Origin: CAVTJX01 sp963735175
GTDB taxonomy: Bacteria > Electryoneota > RPQS01
Length of the DNA: 64,000 nucleotides
NCBI GenBank assembly: GCA_963735175.1
Contig: CAVTJX010000008.1
Span: 124,001 to 188,000 of the forward strand
Direction: 5' to 3'
Positions within the stretch are counted from its first letter, which is position 1. Every line of letters starts with the position of its first letter. The position numbers and the translations under genes were made by a program. Below, one piece after another: positions 34,218 through 44,474 of this stretch. Under the pieces are notes generated by a model. The model saw nothing but the letters and a program-made list of their open reading frames with translations, searched no databases and was not told the DNA's origin.

Positions 34218-35141
34218 TTACCAGCGGGGATGATGGTGCCGCGGTCCGCGGGGATGACGCGGGTAGTAATAGGGATCGTTGTAGTGGCGCTGCCACCAGT
34301 AGGGCGGACGGTAATACCAGGGCGGCGGCGCGTAAGCCCACCACGGCGGCGGCCCCCAGAAGTAGATATAGAACGCGTCCCAGCTCGGATACCAGCCGTC
34401 CCAGTAGTCGCCGCGATCCGCCCAATAGGGATAGCCGTCGTTGTTCGCGAATTCACAGTGGTAGCCCGGACCATAAAGGCTGCCCGCGAAGAAAAAGCCT
34501 TCATTGTCGCCCGACCACTCACCCCAGCCGTCGACCGAAACATGCTGACCGGTGGCCAGGCGGATATTCTTCTGCTCACGATAGGACTGCGGTCCGATCT
34601 GCACCACCGCGCGGCGGCCGTCCCGCGTACGGACGATGGCTTTTTCGTCCTCAAGCGACTCAATTGTGCCCTCGATCTTCTGCTTGGGCAATTGCTTTTT
34701 CAGCGACTCGGCAGGCCGCCCTTTGAGGAACGTGGGCATCGGGCCGGTCGGCTGTGGCGCGCGCTCGTTCCGGACGGTCGGTTCGCGTTCCGGGCCGGGC
34801 TTGGGCGCAATCACACCTCCGCCCCGGCGCGATTCACGGGTCTGCGATGGCGATGGCGCGGGGCGCACGCGCTTTTGCGCCGGTGTGTCCTTGCGCTGCG
34901 GAGTATCCCACTGCTTGAACCGATCCGGCGGCGGCGTGTCCTTTTTGGACTTTTCGACAACGCGCGGCTTGACCGGCTCCGGCGGCGGCGTTTGCTGCCG
35001 TTGAGGGGGTTGCGCGCGCTTTACCTCTTTACGCGCGGGCTCATTCTTTTTCTGGCCTACGTATTTGGGATCCGCCAGAGCCGCCGTGACCAGAGTGCCG
35101 GCAAGGATCAGGCTCAGGAGGAAAACAATCCGGGATTTCAT
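34218..35141 (-). CDS. Secreted proline/basic-rich protein with Trp/Tyr/His-rich tail
   Basis: 307 residues. Signal peptide SRIVFLLSLILAGTLVTAAL. Residues 25-150 are low-complexity and rich in P, K, R and Q. A small compact segment (QKIEGTIESLEDEKAIVRTR, then VVQIGPQSYREQKNIRLATG) looks like an OB/DUF5666-like beta-barrel that often binds metal or stabilises envelope parts. The last 90 residues are aromatic and histidine rich (YWADRGDYWDGWYPSWDAFY, ending PRGPRHHHPRW). No T9SS tail. The His-rich end could bind metal; I do not recognise a full-length family. Divergent from the PPC-like gene at 35385. Confidence 0.7.
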   Translation of the reverse strand: MKSRIVFLLSLILAGTLVTAALADPKYVGQKKNEPARKEVKRAQPPQRQQTPPPEPVKPRVVEKSKKDTPPPDRFKQWDTPQRKDTPAQKRVRPAPSPSQTRESRRGGGVIAPKPGPEREPTVRNERAPQPTGPMPTFLKGRPAESLKKQLPKQKIEGTIESLEDEKAIVRTRDGRRAVVQIGPQSYREQKNIRLATGQHVSVDGWGEWSGDNEGFFFAGSLYGPGYHCEFANNDGYPYWADRGDYWDGWYPSWDAFYIYFWGPPPWWAYAPPPWYYRPPYWWQRHYNDPYYYPRHPRGPRHHHPRW

Positions 35142-35384
35142 GGTTCACCTCATCGCGTGGATTCTTCCATCTTCTGCCCGTTGGATGCTCCCCGCCCGGT
35201 CGAGGTTTAACGGTCCGGCCGTTGCCGGACTGGCTGCCCCGGGGTCCCGACCCACTGGAACCCCGGGCAGAGGCTAATGGAATATTTATATTGCACTACG
35301 GTGCAGGTATTGACAATATGAGAGATTATGGTTATCCTTGGATGGTGATGGCGTGAATCACGATCTGATAACGGGGGTCTTCTC

Positions 35385-36407
35385 ATGGGGTTTTCAGGTT
35401 GGGCCGTGGTCACACGCGGGATAGTGCTTCTGCTCCCGTGTCTCTGCCTGGCACTGGTTTCGGAGCAGGAGCCGAATAACCTTGCCGCGCAGGCAAACCC
35501 GGTCGTCTGTGGCGATACTGTTTTCTGCGGCACGCTGCCCGGAACGGATACTGATGGCTTTCGCTTCGCGGTAACGGCGCACGATTCGTTGATCATCACC
35601 ACCTTCGCTTGCGCCGGAAGCCACACGAACACGTTGCTCATTCTCTACAGTCCGCGCGATTCGATCCTCGTCCTGAATGACAACGGCGGTCCGGAAGCGT
35701 TTTCGTGTGTGCGCTGGCTGGCTGCCGAGAGCGGCGATTACACCGTGTATGTCTACCGTCACCCGGCCACGCCGGATTGCACTTACAGCCTGCTGGTGGA
35801 CTGTCCGCGGTTTGTCGCGGAAGCGTACGACCTGTGCAACTCGCCGCGGATCATTCCCGGCTTTCCGTATTTTGACGAAACCGGCAGCACCCGTGGTGCG
35901 ACGAGCCAGTGCGGCTCAGCCGCTCCCGATGTCTTCTACCGGTTTCAAAACCCGGCGCTGAGCACGCTGCGCATCGAAGTGTGTACGAACCAGTTCAACG
36001 CGCGCGTGCAAGTGGTTCAGGGTTGCTGCCTGCAATATCTGGACGACGCCGACACGGGCTGCGACCTGGGCGCGACGCTCATGACATACAATCTGCCGGA
36101 GGGCGATTACAATATTCTCGTGGAGGGCACGACGGCCGCGGCTGCCGGCGCGTTCAGTCTCGAAGTCACCGCCGACTTGCCGGATTGTCCCGTGCCGGGA
36201 CCGGTGGTGCTCGCGACCATCGGCGGTTATCCGACTCTCGATTGGCCGGAACTCAATGGTCCCGCTTACTATGTCGTCTGGCAGTGCGCGACGCTGGGTG
36301 CGGAATGGGAGCACGTGGGCACGACTTATTTCACATACTACACGGATTCCACGGGTTATGTCGGCTTGCGGAAGTTCTATTATGTCTCGGCGGTGTGCTT
36401 GTGGTGA
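35385..36407 (+). CDS. Secreted PPC-domain-like protein
   Basis: 340 residues. Signal peptide (VVTRGIVLLLPCLCLALVS) then EQEPNNLAAQANPV, the EPN start of bacterial pre-peptidase C-terminal (PPC) domains. A first PPC-like domain covers about residues 25-140 (FCGTLPGTDTDGFRFAVTAH, SGDYTVYVYRHP). A second beta-sandwich follows at 150-265 (RIIPGFPYFDETGSTRGAT, LPEGDYNILVEGTTAAA). A C-terminal segment TLDWPELNGPAYYVVWQCA resembles a fibronectin type III strand pair. Many cysteines suggest disulfides outside the cytoplasm. No T9SS tail is present, so export may stop in the periplasm. Confidence 0.75.
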   Translation: MGFSGWAVVTRGIVLLLPCLCLALVSEQEPNNLAAQANPVVCGDTVFCGTLPGTDTDGFRFAVTAHDSLIITTFACAGSHTNTLLILYSPRDSILVLNDNGGPEAFSCVRWLAAESGDYTVYVYRHPATPDCTYSLLVDCPRFVAEAYDLCNSPRIIPGFPYFDETGSTRGATSQCGSAAPDVFYRFQNPALSTLRIEVCTNQFNARVQVVQGCCLQYLDDADTGCDLGATLMTYNLPEGDYNILVEGTTAAAAGAFSLEVTADLPDCPVPGPVVLATIGGYPTLDWPELNGPAYYVVWQCATLGAEWEHVGTTYFTYYTDSTGYVGLRKFYYVSAVCLW

Positions 36408-36414
36408 AGTCATC

Positions 36415-36500
36415 AACCCCCCTAACCCCCCTACTGAAGTAGGGGAGACACGAGAGTTTCGGGACTCCCCCTACTTCAGTAGGGGGACTAAGGGGGTTAC
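36415..36500. repeat. Large inverted repeat of C-run/G-run units
   Basis: cccccctactgaagtagggg and ccccctacttcagtaggggg are inverted copies, each itself palindromic, and outer runs ccccccta / taaggggg also pair. The whole block can fold as a cruciform of about 35-base arms right after the stop at 36407. Single arms recur at 17846 and 15574. Confidence 0.75.
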
Positions 36501-36542
36501 AAGCAGCAGTAGGCATTCGCAGGGTAATACAGTAAATCAAGC

Positions 36543-36570
36543 ACGGGCAGGCTTTGCGCCTGCCCGTTTT
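36543..36570. terminator. Terminator between PPC gene and T9SS array
   Basis: acgggcaggc (36543-36552) with gcctgcccgt (36558-36567), 5-base loop, then tttt on the + strand. Lies between convergent genes. Confidence 0.8.
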
Positions 36571-36593
36571 CATTTCCAAGGATTCTTAACGCA

Positions 36594-38155
36594 TCACTTG
36601 AGCAGCAGCAGTTTCTGCGTTACGCGTTGATGGGCCGCTTCGAGCTGCGTGAAGTAAACGCCCGAGGCCAGCCCTGCCAGATCGAGATGCAGCGCGTGCT
36701 CCCCCGTCACCTGCATCTCCACATCCACCTGCTTCGCCACGCGGCCCAACACATCGTAGAGCGTCAGCTTCACCTGTCCGGCGGCGGGCAGCGAGTAGCG
36801 CAGCGTCGTCGACAAATTGCAGGGATTCGGCGCCAGCGCCATCACCAGCGGCGCGCCCGGCGCCACGCCCCGGCCTCGCAGCGGAATCTGTAATAAGGCA
36901 TCGCCCACTCCAACGCTTAGCACGCCCGAAAACGGCGCAATATGCGGGGGGCTGAAGCTCACAGGAATCGCATAGTGCATGGCGTTATAGGGCGGCTGGC
37001 GCACGGCGTAGAACGGGTATGTAGCGTAGACCGCGCTTAAAAATGTGGGCTCTATCACGTCAACGTGAAGCGTGTCCCACACGGTCGAATTCACGGGAAC
37101 ATTGCCGAAGTAGATCGTGTCTTCCTGGACACTGTACCAGTCTTCCATGTCGCGGAAGCAGGGGGGACGCGTCTGCCGGAAACGCTGATCATAGCGGTAG
37201 TTTTTCAGGTATCCGGTGGAGCCGCGGGTTGCGCGATGCGCGTAGCCCCGCCGCCGCTGCCAGATCGAACCATAAACGTAGATCGTACCGCGTTCGTCAC
37301 GCCCGTCACCGGGGCAATCGAAGCAGACATAGCCGCTGTCCGGGTCGTTCTGCTGCTCGAAGGTGAAACTGCCGCCGAGGGCATGCAGCGCGGCGGTGAT
37401 CACGACGCTCGTCGAAATCGCGATTGGACTGATTGTAGCCGAGGCCGTTGGAATTCCAGCGGCCATTGGCGGGTGTGTTGCGAATTTTAATGTCATGCTC
37501 GGCAATGAGGCCCAGCATGTTGGTGCTCGTTGTCGGCGTCCGGCCCGTCAGGACATCGGCGTCGACGTAGCGCACGTCGTCTTCAATCAGAATGTCGCTG
37601 GCGCTGCCCAGCGTCGCCTGTCCTTGTACGCGCCCGCAGCACGCGGATCGGCCCTTCGCAGAAGACACATGCCGGATCTGTAAGATTGATCGTTGTATAC
37701 TGGCTGCTGTCGCAGGGAATGCCCAGCGGCCACGAATAGAAAACGATCACCCCGGGCAGAAACCGCGCGAGGTACTGGGTATTGAAATCGTCAAAGTAGA
37801 GGCCTTGCCGCACCGCTCCTTCTCGCACTTGATCGGCGCGAAAGGGCAGGTGCATCGAGTCGGCATTAAAGATCGGCAGCGGGCCGAAGAACTGTGGATT
37901 GTAACCGGGTCCATGCCAATAGTCCCCGCCGCAACTGATCACGAGATCAAGGAACACCGGATCCTCCATGATCGCGAACGTGCTGTTAGTGCGGATCGGG
38001 CCATCCAACGTGTCACCGTGCCAGAATTTTATGCGGTCCCCAAAGACAGTCATTTCTTCGTTCGTGAACCAGAAGTACTCCATGGCATAAGCCGCGCCCG
38101 CTAAGGCCGCAATCAATGCCAGAAGAATGAAAAGCCGAATAATAATGCGGTGCAT
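36594..38155 (-). CDS. T9SS-exported DUF4900-like protein, array member 1, two frame breaks
   Basis: Last of four tandem paralogues on the minus strand. Start 38155 (MHRIIIRLFILLALIAALAG, signal). Mature start YFWFTNEEMTVFGDRIKFWH matches the siblings (YFSNxETTRLGGRxxFWHGD). A break near 37640 leads to QGQATLGSASDILIEDDVRY and MLGLIAEHDIKIRNTPANGR, the DUF4900-like core; a second near 37410 leads to GGSFTFEQQNDPDSGYVC and RGSTGYLKNYRYD. The C-terminal T9SS domain has LAPNPCNLSTTLRYSLPAAG, LYDVLGRVAKQ, LASGVYFTQLEAA and final QKLLLLK. About 520 residues when both extra bases are removed. Role unknown; probably surface or released. Confidence 0.8.
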
Positions 38156-38184
38156 GCCCCCTCCCAGAGTTGCGTCAAATGTTC

Positions 38185-39778
38185 CTATTTCAGCAGTAAC
38201 AATTTTTGCGTGATTGCGCCTTCATCCGTTTGCAGGCGCGCGAAGTACAGCCCCGTGCCCAGCGCCGCGCCGTCAAAGTTCAGCGTGCGCGTCCCCGCTT
38301 CCAGCGCGCCGTCCCACAGCGTCGCCACCTCGCGGCCCAGTGTGTCGTAAATCTTCAGTGCAACCACCCCCGCCCGCGGCACGGTAAAACTCAGGCGGGT
38401 TTGCGCGTTGAAGGGATTCGGCGAAGCTGAGAGCGTATATGTCCCCGGCAACAGCGCGAGCGTGTACCCGGCCGCAGCCACCGTCGCTTGCCCGGCGACG
38501 GGGACGCCGTACCAGCGCCCATACTGCGTCTCCCACCAGCGAAGCGTATCGGCATAGACCCCCGCTTCGGTGGGTTGGAATTGCACCATGTAGCGATGGT
38601 TCCAGGCAAAGCTGTCTTCGGTCAAAGCGACCACCGAAAACGGTGGCGCTACCCGTAGGCTCTCGGGACGGATCGGAATGTAGTCGTTACCGAGGACCAG
38701 TGTATCCATCACGATTTCGCCCACAGCCACCTCGCCGAAGTCGAGGTTTTCGGGCGTTGCGCTATTTTCTCTCGCGTCGAAGAGGTGCAGATCCCAATCG
38801 CGCAGCGCCTCGTCATAGCGGTGATACCGCAGATAGCCGGTGGAATTGAGCGTGGAGCGGTGCAGATGGCCGCGCCGCTTCTGGATCAGCGAGCCGTGCA
38901 GGTAGACCGTGCCGCGATCGTCCGGCGTGCACGGGCAGACGTAGCCGCTGTCGGCGTCGTTCTGCTGTTCGAAGGTGAAACTTTCGTTCAGCGCCACGTA
39001 AACGCCGTTGAGGACAATGTTCGTGGAGTCGGGATTCGTCTGGTAGTTGCCGCGGCCATGCGAGTTCTCGCGGCCGTTGGCCCACGTGTTCAGCACTTTA
39101 ATCTCGCCTTCGGCAACCACCGCAAGCTTCTCCGTGTGCCCTGCTACCGGCGCGCCGTTACCCGGGCTCGAACTGGCATAGCGCACATTGTCAGCCAGTC
39201 CGATCCGGCCCCGCGCGCCGATGATCAGCGTCGAGGCCACCGTGCCGGAGAGATCGACCTGCGGGCAATCGAAGAAGAAAGACGGCGGAATCGAGCAGCG
39301 TGTACTCCGCAGAAGATACGGTGTCGCCAATGGTTCCGAAGCGCAGCCACCAGAGACGCAGCGTCTGACCATCGAGCACGACTCGCGCCCGCAGACTGTC
39401 GCCGCCGCTCAGGAAGTGTCCCTGCGCCAGCGCTTGCGTGCGAAGCCAAACCGCTTGCGCGGGCAGTGTGATGACGGGTGCGTTGAACACCGGCGGCGGG
39501 CCGAACACCTGTGGCTGTGGCAGAATTCCCTCGCACTGCTCAAACGTATCCGCCGCCGTGATGTACCAATCCATAAAGACGGGATCCTGAATGATGAACA
39601 GTCCGCTGTTAGCGCGCACCGGTCCGTTTAACGTGTCACCGTGCCAGATGCAGGCGTGCGAGCCGATGCGGGTGATCTCGTTCTCCGAAAAGTACATGTA
39701 ATTCAAACCGAAGGCGAGCGAGGCGAGGCTGAGGAGCAGCAGCGCCGTCAGCAGAACATCATGAGCAAGCAGTTTCAT
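38185..39778 (-). CDS. T9SS-exported DUF4900-like protein, array member 2, one frame break
   Basis: Start 39778 preceded by aaggagg. Signal then NYMYFSENEITRIGSHACIW and HGDTLNGPVRANSGLFIIQD. The frame changes near 39290 by one base, continuing as DCPQVDLSGTVASTLIIGAR and GRIGLADNVRYASSS, AEGEIKVLNTWANGRENSHG, NESFTFEQQNDADSGYVC and RSTLNSTGYLRYHRYDEALR. T9SS tail: LSASPNPFNAQTRLSFTVPR, IYDTLGREVATLWDGALEAG, LGTGLYFARLQTDEGA, end QKLLLLK. About 530 residues. Twenty-nine bases separate it from member 1. The shared core with a GFTFENQND-like strand and STGY motif marks the family. Confidence 0.82.
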
Positions 39779-39789
39779 CGGCAGCCTCC

Positions 39790-41409
39790 TTACTTAAGCA
39801 GCAGCAGTTTCGTAGTTTTATCCTGAGATGACGTGGATAACCGCACAAAATAGAGTCCCCCCGGCAAAGCGCTTGCATCCCACACCAGGTCGTGTGTCCC
39901 GGCTGCCATTCCGCCCTGCGCGAGTGTTGCCTGCTCCCGTCCCAGCAGATCGTAGACGCGCAGCAAGACATTCCCACCCACCGGCAGCGTGAACGCGATC
40001 TGCGTCGTGGCATTGAACGGATTCGGCGAAGCCGATAGAGTAAACGCCTGTGGCAGCACATTCTCGTGTGGCGCAATCCCCGACGCCGTGCAGGTCCCGC
40101 GCAGCGTGACGGTGAGCGTGGTATCGTAATAGGGCAATGGAATCACCAGCGCCGTTTCGAAGGTGCCGGGGGCCGTGGGGACGAAAGTCAGGGCGAAGCG
40201 GGCATGCATCGACCACGGTGAAATCGCTCCCCATGGATCTGACGTGCGCAGGGCCATAAAAGGCGACGCGACGGCGAGGGTATCCGAAGCGAAATACACT
40301 GGAACAAACCCGTTATGAAAGCTAAGCGTATCGCGGGCCGTGTCACCGAGCGCAACCGCGCCGAAGTCGATGAGGGTGCGGTCGACGTGGCTGTCGCCCG
40401 AATATGGCATTGACAGGTTTCCCAACGGTACAAACCAGAACTTGAGATCCGGATCGTAACGATGGTGCAGGACATAGCCCGTGGAGCCCCGATTGGTGCG
40501 ATGGGTGTAGCCGCGCTGGTATTGATAGAGCGAGCCGTAGAGATGGAGCTGACCGCGGTCGTCAGGCTGGCAAGTGCAGACGTAGCCGCTGTCGGGATCG
40601 TTCTGGTTTTCAAAGGTGAAACTGCCGCGGAGCGAAACATAGAAGCCGTCGAGCACGATGCCGGTGAGGTCGGGGTTCGTCTGGTTCATCCCGAGTCCCG
40701 CGGAGTTTTCGAGGCCATTGGCCACGGTGTTCAGCACCTTGATATCGTTCTCGGCCACGAGGCAGAATTTCTCCGCATGGCCCGCCGGCGCGCGGCCGGT
40801 GACGGGGTCGGCGCTGGCGTACAGCACGTTGTCTTCCAGTCCCACGCGGCCACGCGCGCCCAAAATGAGGATCGAGTGCAGCGTGCCAAAGAGGTTGACC
40901 TGTGGGAAGTCGAAGAAGACGATGGCCGAATCGCTGAGCGGAACGTCGGTCTCGAGGAGGGTATCGAACGGCGCGAAACGGCGCAGCCACCAGACGTGAA
41001 GGTTGTGGTCTTCGAGCCGCACGCGGGCCAGCAGGGAATCGTCGCCAACATAGCAATGGTTCTGGGCCAGTGCCGCGTCGCGGATCCAGTTGGCGTTAGG
41101 GGGCATGAGCCCCGAGTCGGCGTTAAAATACGGCGGGTAAGTGGTGAACTGCGGATTGAAACTGGAGCCATGCCAGAAGTCACTGGCCCAGGAGATGACG
41201 AAATCGTTGAACACCGGGTCTTGCATGATTGCGATCTCGCTGTTAGAGCGTACCGGTCCATCCAGCGTGTCGAGATGCCAGAATTTAACGCGGCCTCCGA
41301 GGCGGGTCGTTTCGATGTTCGAGAAATACTGGTAATTCAGCCCCCACGCGAGCGAGGCCAGACTGCACAGAAAGGCGACTGCCCACAGGTGATGCCGTTG
41401 CGGTTTCAT
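39790..41409 (-). CDS. T9SS-exported DUF4900-like protein, array member 3
   Basis: 539 residues, intact. Start 41409 with ggaggaaatcagc before ATG. Signal (HLWAVAFLCSLASLAWG), then LNYQYFSNIETTRLGGRVKF and HLDTLDGPVRSNSEIAIM. Core: FFDFPQVNLFGTLHSILILG, GRVGLEDNVLYASADPVTGR, LVAENDIKVLNTVANGLENS, RGSFTFENQNDPDSGYVC and RGSTGYVLHHRYDPDLKFWF. A middle beta region about residues 350-445 (ALGDTARDTLSFHNG) resembles an Ig-like/choice-of-anchor domain. T9SS tail: SASPNPFNATTQIAFTLPV, VYDLLGREQATL, LPGGLYFVRLST, TKLLLLK. The stop lies 11 bases before member 2, so the array is co-transcribed. Confidence 0.88.
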   Translation of the reverse strand: MKPQRHHLWAVAFLCSLASLAWGLNYQYFSNIETTRLGGRVKFWHLDTLDGPVRSNSEIAIMQDPVFNDFVISWASDFWHGSSFNPQFTTYPPYFNADSGLMPPNANWIRDAALAQNHCYVGDDSLLARVRLEDHNLHVWWLRRFAPFDTLLETDVPLSDSAIVFFDFPQVNLFGTLHSILILGARGRVGLEDNVLYASADPVTGRAPAGHAEKFCLVAENDIKVLNTVANGLENSAGLGMNQTNPDLTGIVLDGFYVSLRGSFTFENQNDPDSGYVCTCQPDDRGQLHLYGSLYQYQRGYTHRTNRGSTGYVLHHRYDPDLKFWFVPLGNLSMPYSGDSHVDRTLIDFGAVALGDTARDTLSFHNGFVPVYFASDTLAVASPFMALRTSDPWGAISPWSMHARFALTFVPTAPGTFETALVIPLPYYDTTLTVTLRGTCTASGIAPHENVLPQAFTLSASPNPFNATTQIAFTLPVGGNVLLRVYDLLGREQATLAQGGMAAGTHDLVWDASALPGGLYFVRLSTSSQDKTTKLLLLK

Positions 41410-41430
41410 GCTGATTTCCTCCGAGGAATG

Positions 41431-43020
41431 TTACTTTAGCAACATAAGTTTCGCCGTGCGCGTCTCTGTCGAAGATGTCAACCTCACAAAATAGACACCG
41501 GTGGGATTGGCCGCGGCATCCCACAGCGCCTCGTGGCTCCCCGCTACCAACGGTTGATTCAGCAGTGTCTCAATCTCGTGCCCCGTCACGTCATAGACAG
41601 TCACCCTCACCGAACCCGCCACGGGCAGCGTGAACGCAATCCGCGTCGTGGCATTGAACGGATTCGGCGAAGCCGAGAGCGTGAACGTCTGCGGCAGCAC
41701 TTCCGCGCGTCGCGTAACCCCCGAGGCCGTGCAGGTGCCGCGCAGCGTTACCGCAAGGGTCGTGTTGTAATACGGGATCGGAATAGCCAGCACGGTCTCG
41801 TAGATTCCGGGCGACTGCGGCGCAAAGGCCACAGCAATACGCGGGTGCCAGTCAACGGCCCAGATCGAGCGTGGTCCCACTGCGAATGGCGCTGCGTGAA
41901 TGCTGTCCACTTGGAGTGGCACATAGTCGTTATAAATCGTCAGCGTATCCCGCGCGGTATCGCCCAGCGCTATCTCGCCGAAGTCCACGAATTCCCGGTC
42001 CAGCTCGTTTTCGCGGGCATCGGTGAAGAGCGGCAGATTCCAGAACTTCAAGTCAGGGTCGTAGCGGTAGTTCTTGACATAGCCGGTGGAGCCGCGTGTT
42101 GTGCGATGGACGTAACTACGTTGCTGTTGGATCAACGACCCATAAAGAAAGATCGTGCCGCGATCATCTGGTTGGCAGGCGCAGACATACCCACTATCGG
42201 GGTCATTCTGGTTTTCAAAGGTGAAACTGCGGTTCAGTGCTGCATAGATACCGTCCAGTACAATGCTCGTCGAGTCGGGATTTGTCTGATTTTGCCCTAA
42301 ACCGTTGGAGTTTTCTCGGCCGTTAGCCCAAGTGTTGAGCACCTTGATCTCGCCCTCGGCCACCACGGCGAGCTTTTCCGTATGGCCTTCCGGTGCGCGT
42401 CCGCTCAACGGGTCCGCGCTGGCATAGAGGACATTGTCCGCGAGCCCGATCCGTCCACTTGCGCCCAGCACTAATACCGAATTGACCGTCCCATAGAGGT
42501 CGACTTCTGGAAAGTCGAAAAAGACGACCGCCGAATCCGCGAGCGGATAGTCCGTTTCGAGCAGTGTGTCGACGGGGGGATAGCGGTCAAGCCACCACAC
42601 GTGGAGGTTATGGTCCTCGAGCCGGACGCGCGCCCGCAGCGAATCATCCCCCACATAGAAATGGTTCTGGGCCAGTGCCTGCTCGCGTAGGTGGGCGGCG
42701 GTGGTGAGCAGATGAAGCGAATCCGCGTTGAAGTAGCAATGCAACGGATACTCTAAATCGGGCCACGGCGGATTGTTCAGAAGCGCCGAGGCGCACGAGA
42801 TCACATAATCATACAACACGGGAAAGGTCACGACGGATAGAGTGTCGTTCGACCGGATTGGCCCGGTCAACGTGTCCCCGTGCCAGAAATTGATGCGGCC
42901 GCCGAGGCGCGTGGTCTCGTCGTTCGAGAAGTACTGGTAGTTCAGCGCGAACCCCAGCGTGGCCATCAGCCCACAGAGTACCACAACGGATAGCAGAGTC
43001 AAAAATGATGGTCGCGGCAT
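41431..43020 (-). CDS. T9SS-exported DUF4900-like protein, array member 4 (first in operon)
   Basis: 529 residues, intact, start 43020 with gggagagg upstream. Close relative of member 3: NYQYFSNDETTRLGGRINFW, then HGDTLTGPIRSND; core FFDFPEVDLYGTVNSVLVLG, GRIGLADNVLYASADPLSGR, AEGEIKVLNTWANGRENSNG, NRSFTFENQNDPDSGYVC, RGSTGYVKNYRYDPDLKFWN; then ALGDTARDTLTIYNDYVPL. T9SS tail SASPNPFNATTRIAFTLPVA, VYDVTGHEIETLLNQPL, NPTGVYFVRLTS, end KLMLLK. The most upstream member, so transcription of the four-gene array probably starts in the 43021-43431 gap. Function unknown; repeats of the family suggest cell-surface fibres or coat material (inference). Confidence 0.88.
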   Translation of the reverse strand: MPRPSFLTLLSVVVLCGLMATLGFALNYQYFSNDETTRLGGRINFWHGDTLTGPIRSNDTLSVVTFPVLYDYVISCASALLNNPPWPDLEYPLHCYFNADSLHLLTTAAHLREQALAQNHFYVGDDSLRARVRLEDHNLHVWWLDRYPPVDTLLETDYPLADSAVVFFDFPEVDLYGTVNSVLVLGASGRIGLADNVLYASADPLSGRAPEGHTEKLAVVAEGEIKVLNTWANGRENSNGLGQNQTNPDSTSIVLDGIYAALNRSFTFENQNDPDSGYVCACQPDDRGTIFLYGSLIQQQRSYVHRTTRGSTGYVKNYRYDPDLKFWNLPLFTDARENELDREFVDFGEIALGDTARDTLTIYNDYVPLQVDSIHAAPFAVGPRSIWAVDWHPRIAVAFAPQSPGIYETVLAIPIPYYNTTLAVTLRGTCTASGVTRRAEVLPQTFTLSASPNPFNATTRIAFTLPVAGSVRVTVYDVTGHEIETLLNQPLVAGSHEALWDAAANPTGVYFVRLTSSTETRTAKLMLLK

Positions 43021-43431
43021 ATGCCTCTCCCTCGTTACGCAGCCTTTGCACGAAAGTTATAAAAGTGCACGGAAATGACAAAGCCTCCCAACGGAAGGAG
43101 AGACCGGCTCTTCCGTTAGAAGGCTCTGTTTTACAATAGCTTCCTCGCTGGGTTCGACATGCTGCCAAACAAGGGATGCGCAGAATCATCTTCTGAACAG
43201 CATCCCGCATGCCAGAATCCGCCGACGAAGCCGCCCAAAACTGCCCGATACAGGACAGCTTAACAGAGCCGCTGGAGAGGACCCCCCACAGGAATCCTCC
43301 CGAGCGGTTCATCGTTTCCATGGACAGCACCGCGATTCGCGGTCAAGGTAGGAACGGAGCAACCCCTATGCCGCTTGCTCCGGAAAGGAAGATAAGCAAT
43401 TCCTTCTAACGAATGAAAGATGTGGCGCGGA
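43021..43431. other. 411-base gap upstream of the T9SS array
   Basis: No convincing gene. Holds aacggaag (43088-43095) pairing with cttccgtt (43107-43114), and gggatgc (43171) pairing with gcatccc (near 43200) across a 21-base loop. A 66-codon frame at 43209 has no homology signal or ribosome site. The promoter of the four-gene array and the 3' end of serA fall here; no clear boxes seen. Confidence 0.45.
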
Positions 43432-44338
43432 CTATTTGAAGAAACCGCGCACCACCGCCACTACCTCGCCGCCCACTCGCCCCTGGCCCTCTACGGTCGC
43501 CGCGCCAATGTGCGGGGTGCAAATGACCTTCGGGTGGTCAATCACGTCGCGGCGCGGATTGGGCTCGCCGACGAACACATCCAGACCCGCCGCCCGGACC
43601 TTTCCGGAATTCAGCGCGGATAGCAGCGCGTCTTCATCCACTGTCCCGCCCCGTGCACAGTTGACAATCATCACGCCGTCTTTCATCATCCGAAATTCGG
43701 CCTCGCCGATCTTCCGGCCCGGCCACTTTGTCAAACGGAATGTGGAGGCTGATGAAATCGGCCTGCTCGAGGACGGCGGCCTTGGAAACCAGCGGGAAGT
43801 CGTGGGCCTTGACGTTCTGCGGGAACTTGTCATACGCCATCACGTGCATGCCGATGCCCGCCGCCTTCTGCGCGAGGCTGAGACCGATCCGTCCGAGGCC
43901 GATCAGCCCCAGCGTCTTGCCGCCCAGTTCGGTGCCTTTGGAGAAGGCTTTCTTTTCCCACTGCCCGGCCTTCATCGAGCCGCTGGCCTTGGGAATCTCG
44001 CGGGCGAGGGCGAACATCAGACCGAGCGCCAGTTCCGCCACGCTGTCCGAGGCGGCGGCCGGCGTGTTCATCACCTTGATGCCCTTGCTCTCGGCGTATG
44101 CCTTCTCGATGTTGTCGACGCCCACGCCGCCGCGAATGATCAGCTTCAGGCCGCCCGCTGCGTCGATCACCGGCTTGGTAACCTTGGTGGCGCTGCGCAC
44201 GACCACGCAGTCGAACTTGCTGATATTGGCGATCAGTTCCGGTTCGGGATAGAACTGCTCGGTAACGTCATGTCCGAGCTTCTTCAGATCGGCGATGGCG
44301 TTCTTGTCCATGCCGTCCGTGATGAGAATTTTTGCCAT
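43432..44338 (-). CDS. serA: D-3-phosphoglycerate dehydrogenase (short SerA), one frame break
   Basis: D-isomer 2-hydroxyacid dehydrogenase, first step of serine biosynthesis from 3-phosphoglycerate. Seen: KILITDGMDKNAIADLKKLG, VVVRSATKVTKPVID, IIRGGVGVDNIEKAYAESKG, NTPAAASDSVAELALGLM, Rossmann loop LGLIGLGRIGLSLAQKA, catalytic Arg region VNCARGGTVDEDALLSAL, Glu in LDVFVGEPNP and His in CTPHIGAAT. One extra base near 43725 splits the frame. About 300 residues with no ACT regulatory domain, so feedback by serine through ACT is unlikely. A class V aminotransferase at 50102-51178 could provide the next step, although the genes are 6 kb apart. Confidence 0.88.
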
Positions 44339-44474
44339 GAGGGGGTTCTCGATTTTCGTTTCAGCGAAGTAGTATTAGTCCGAAAGGGAAGAATGGGGGG
44401 AACAGATGGAATCAGCAGGCGCGAAGCGCGCGCCAATCACCGGCGTCAGCGCCCCGGATCGAACGTCACGTTCG

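Noticed and set aside
43209..43409. 66-codon frame upstream of the T9SS array
   Set aside because: No ribosome site, no domain, base use like intergenic DNA.
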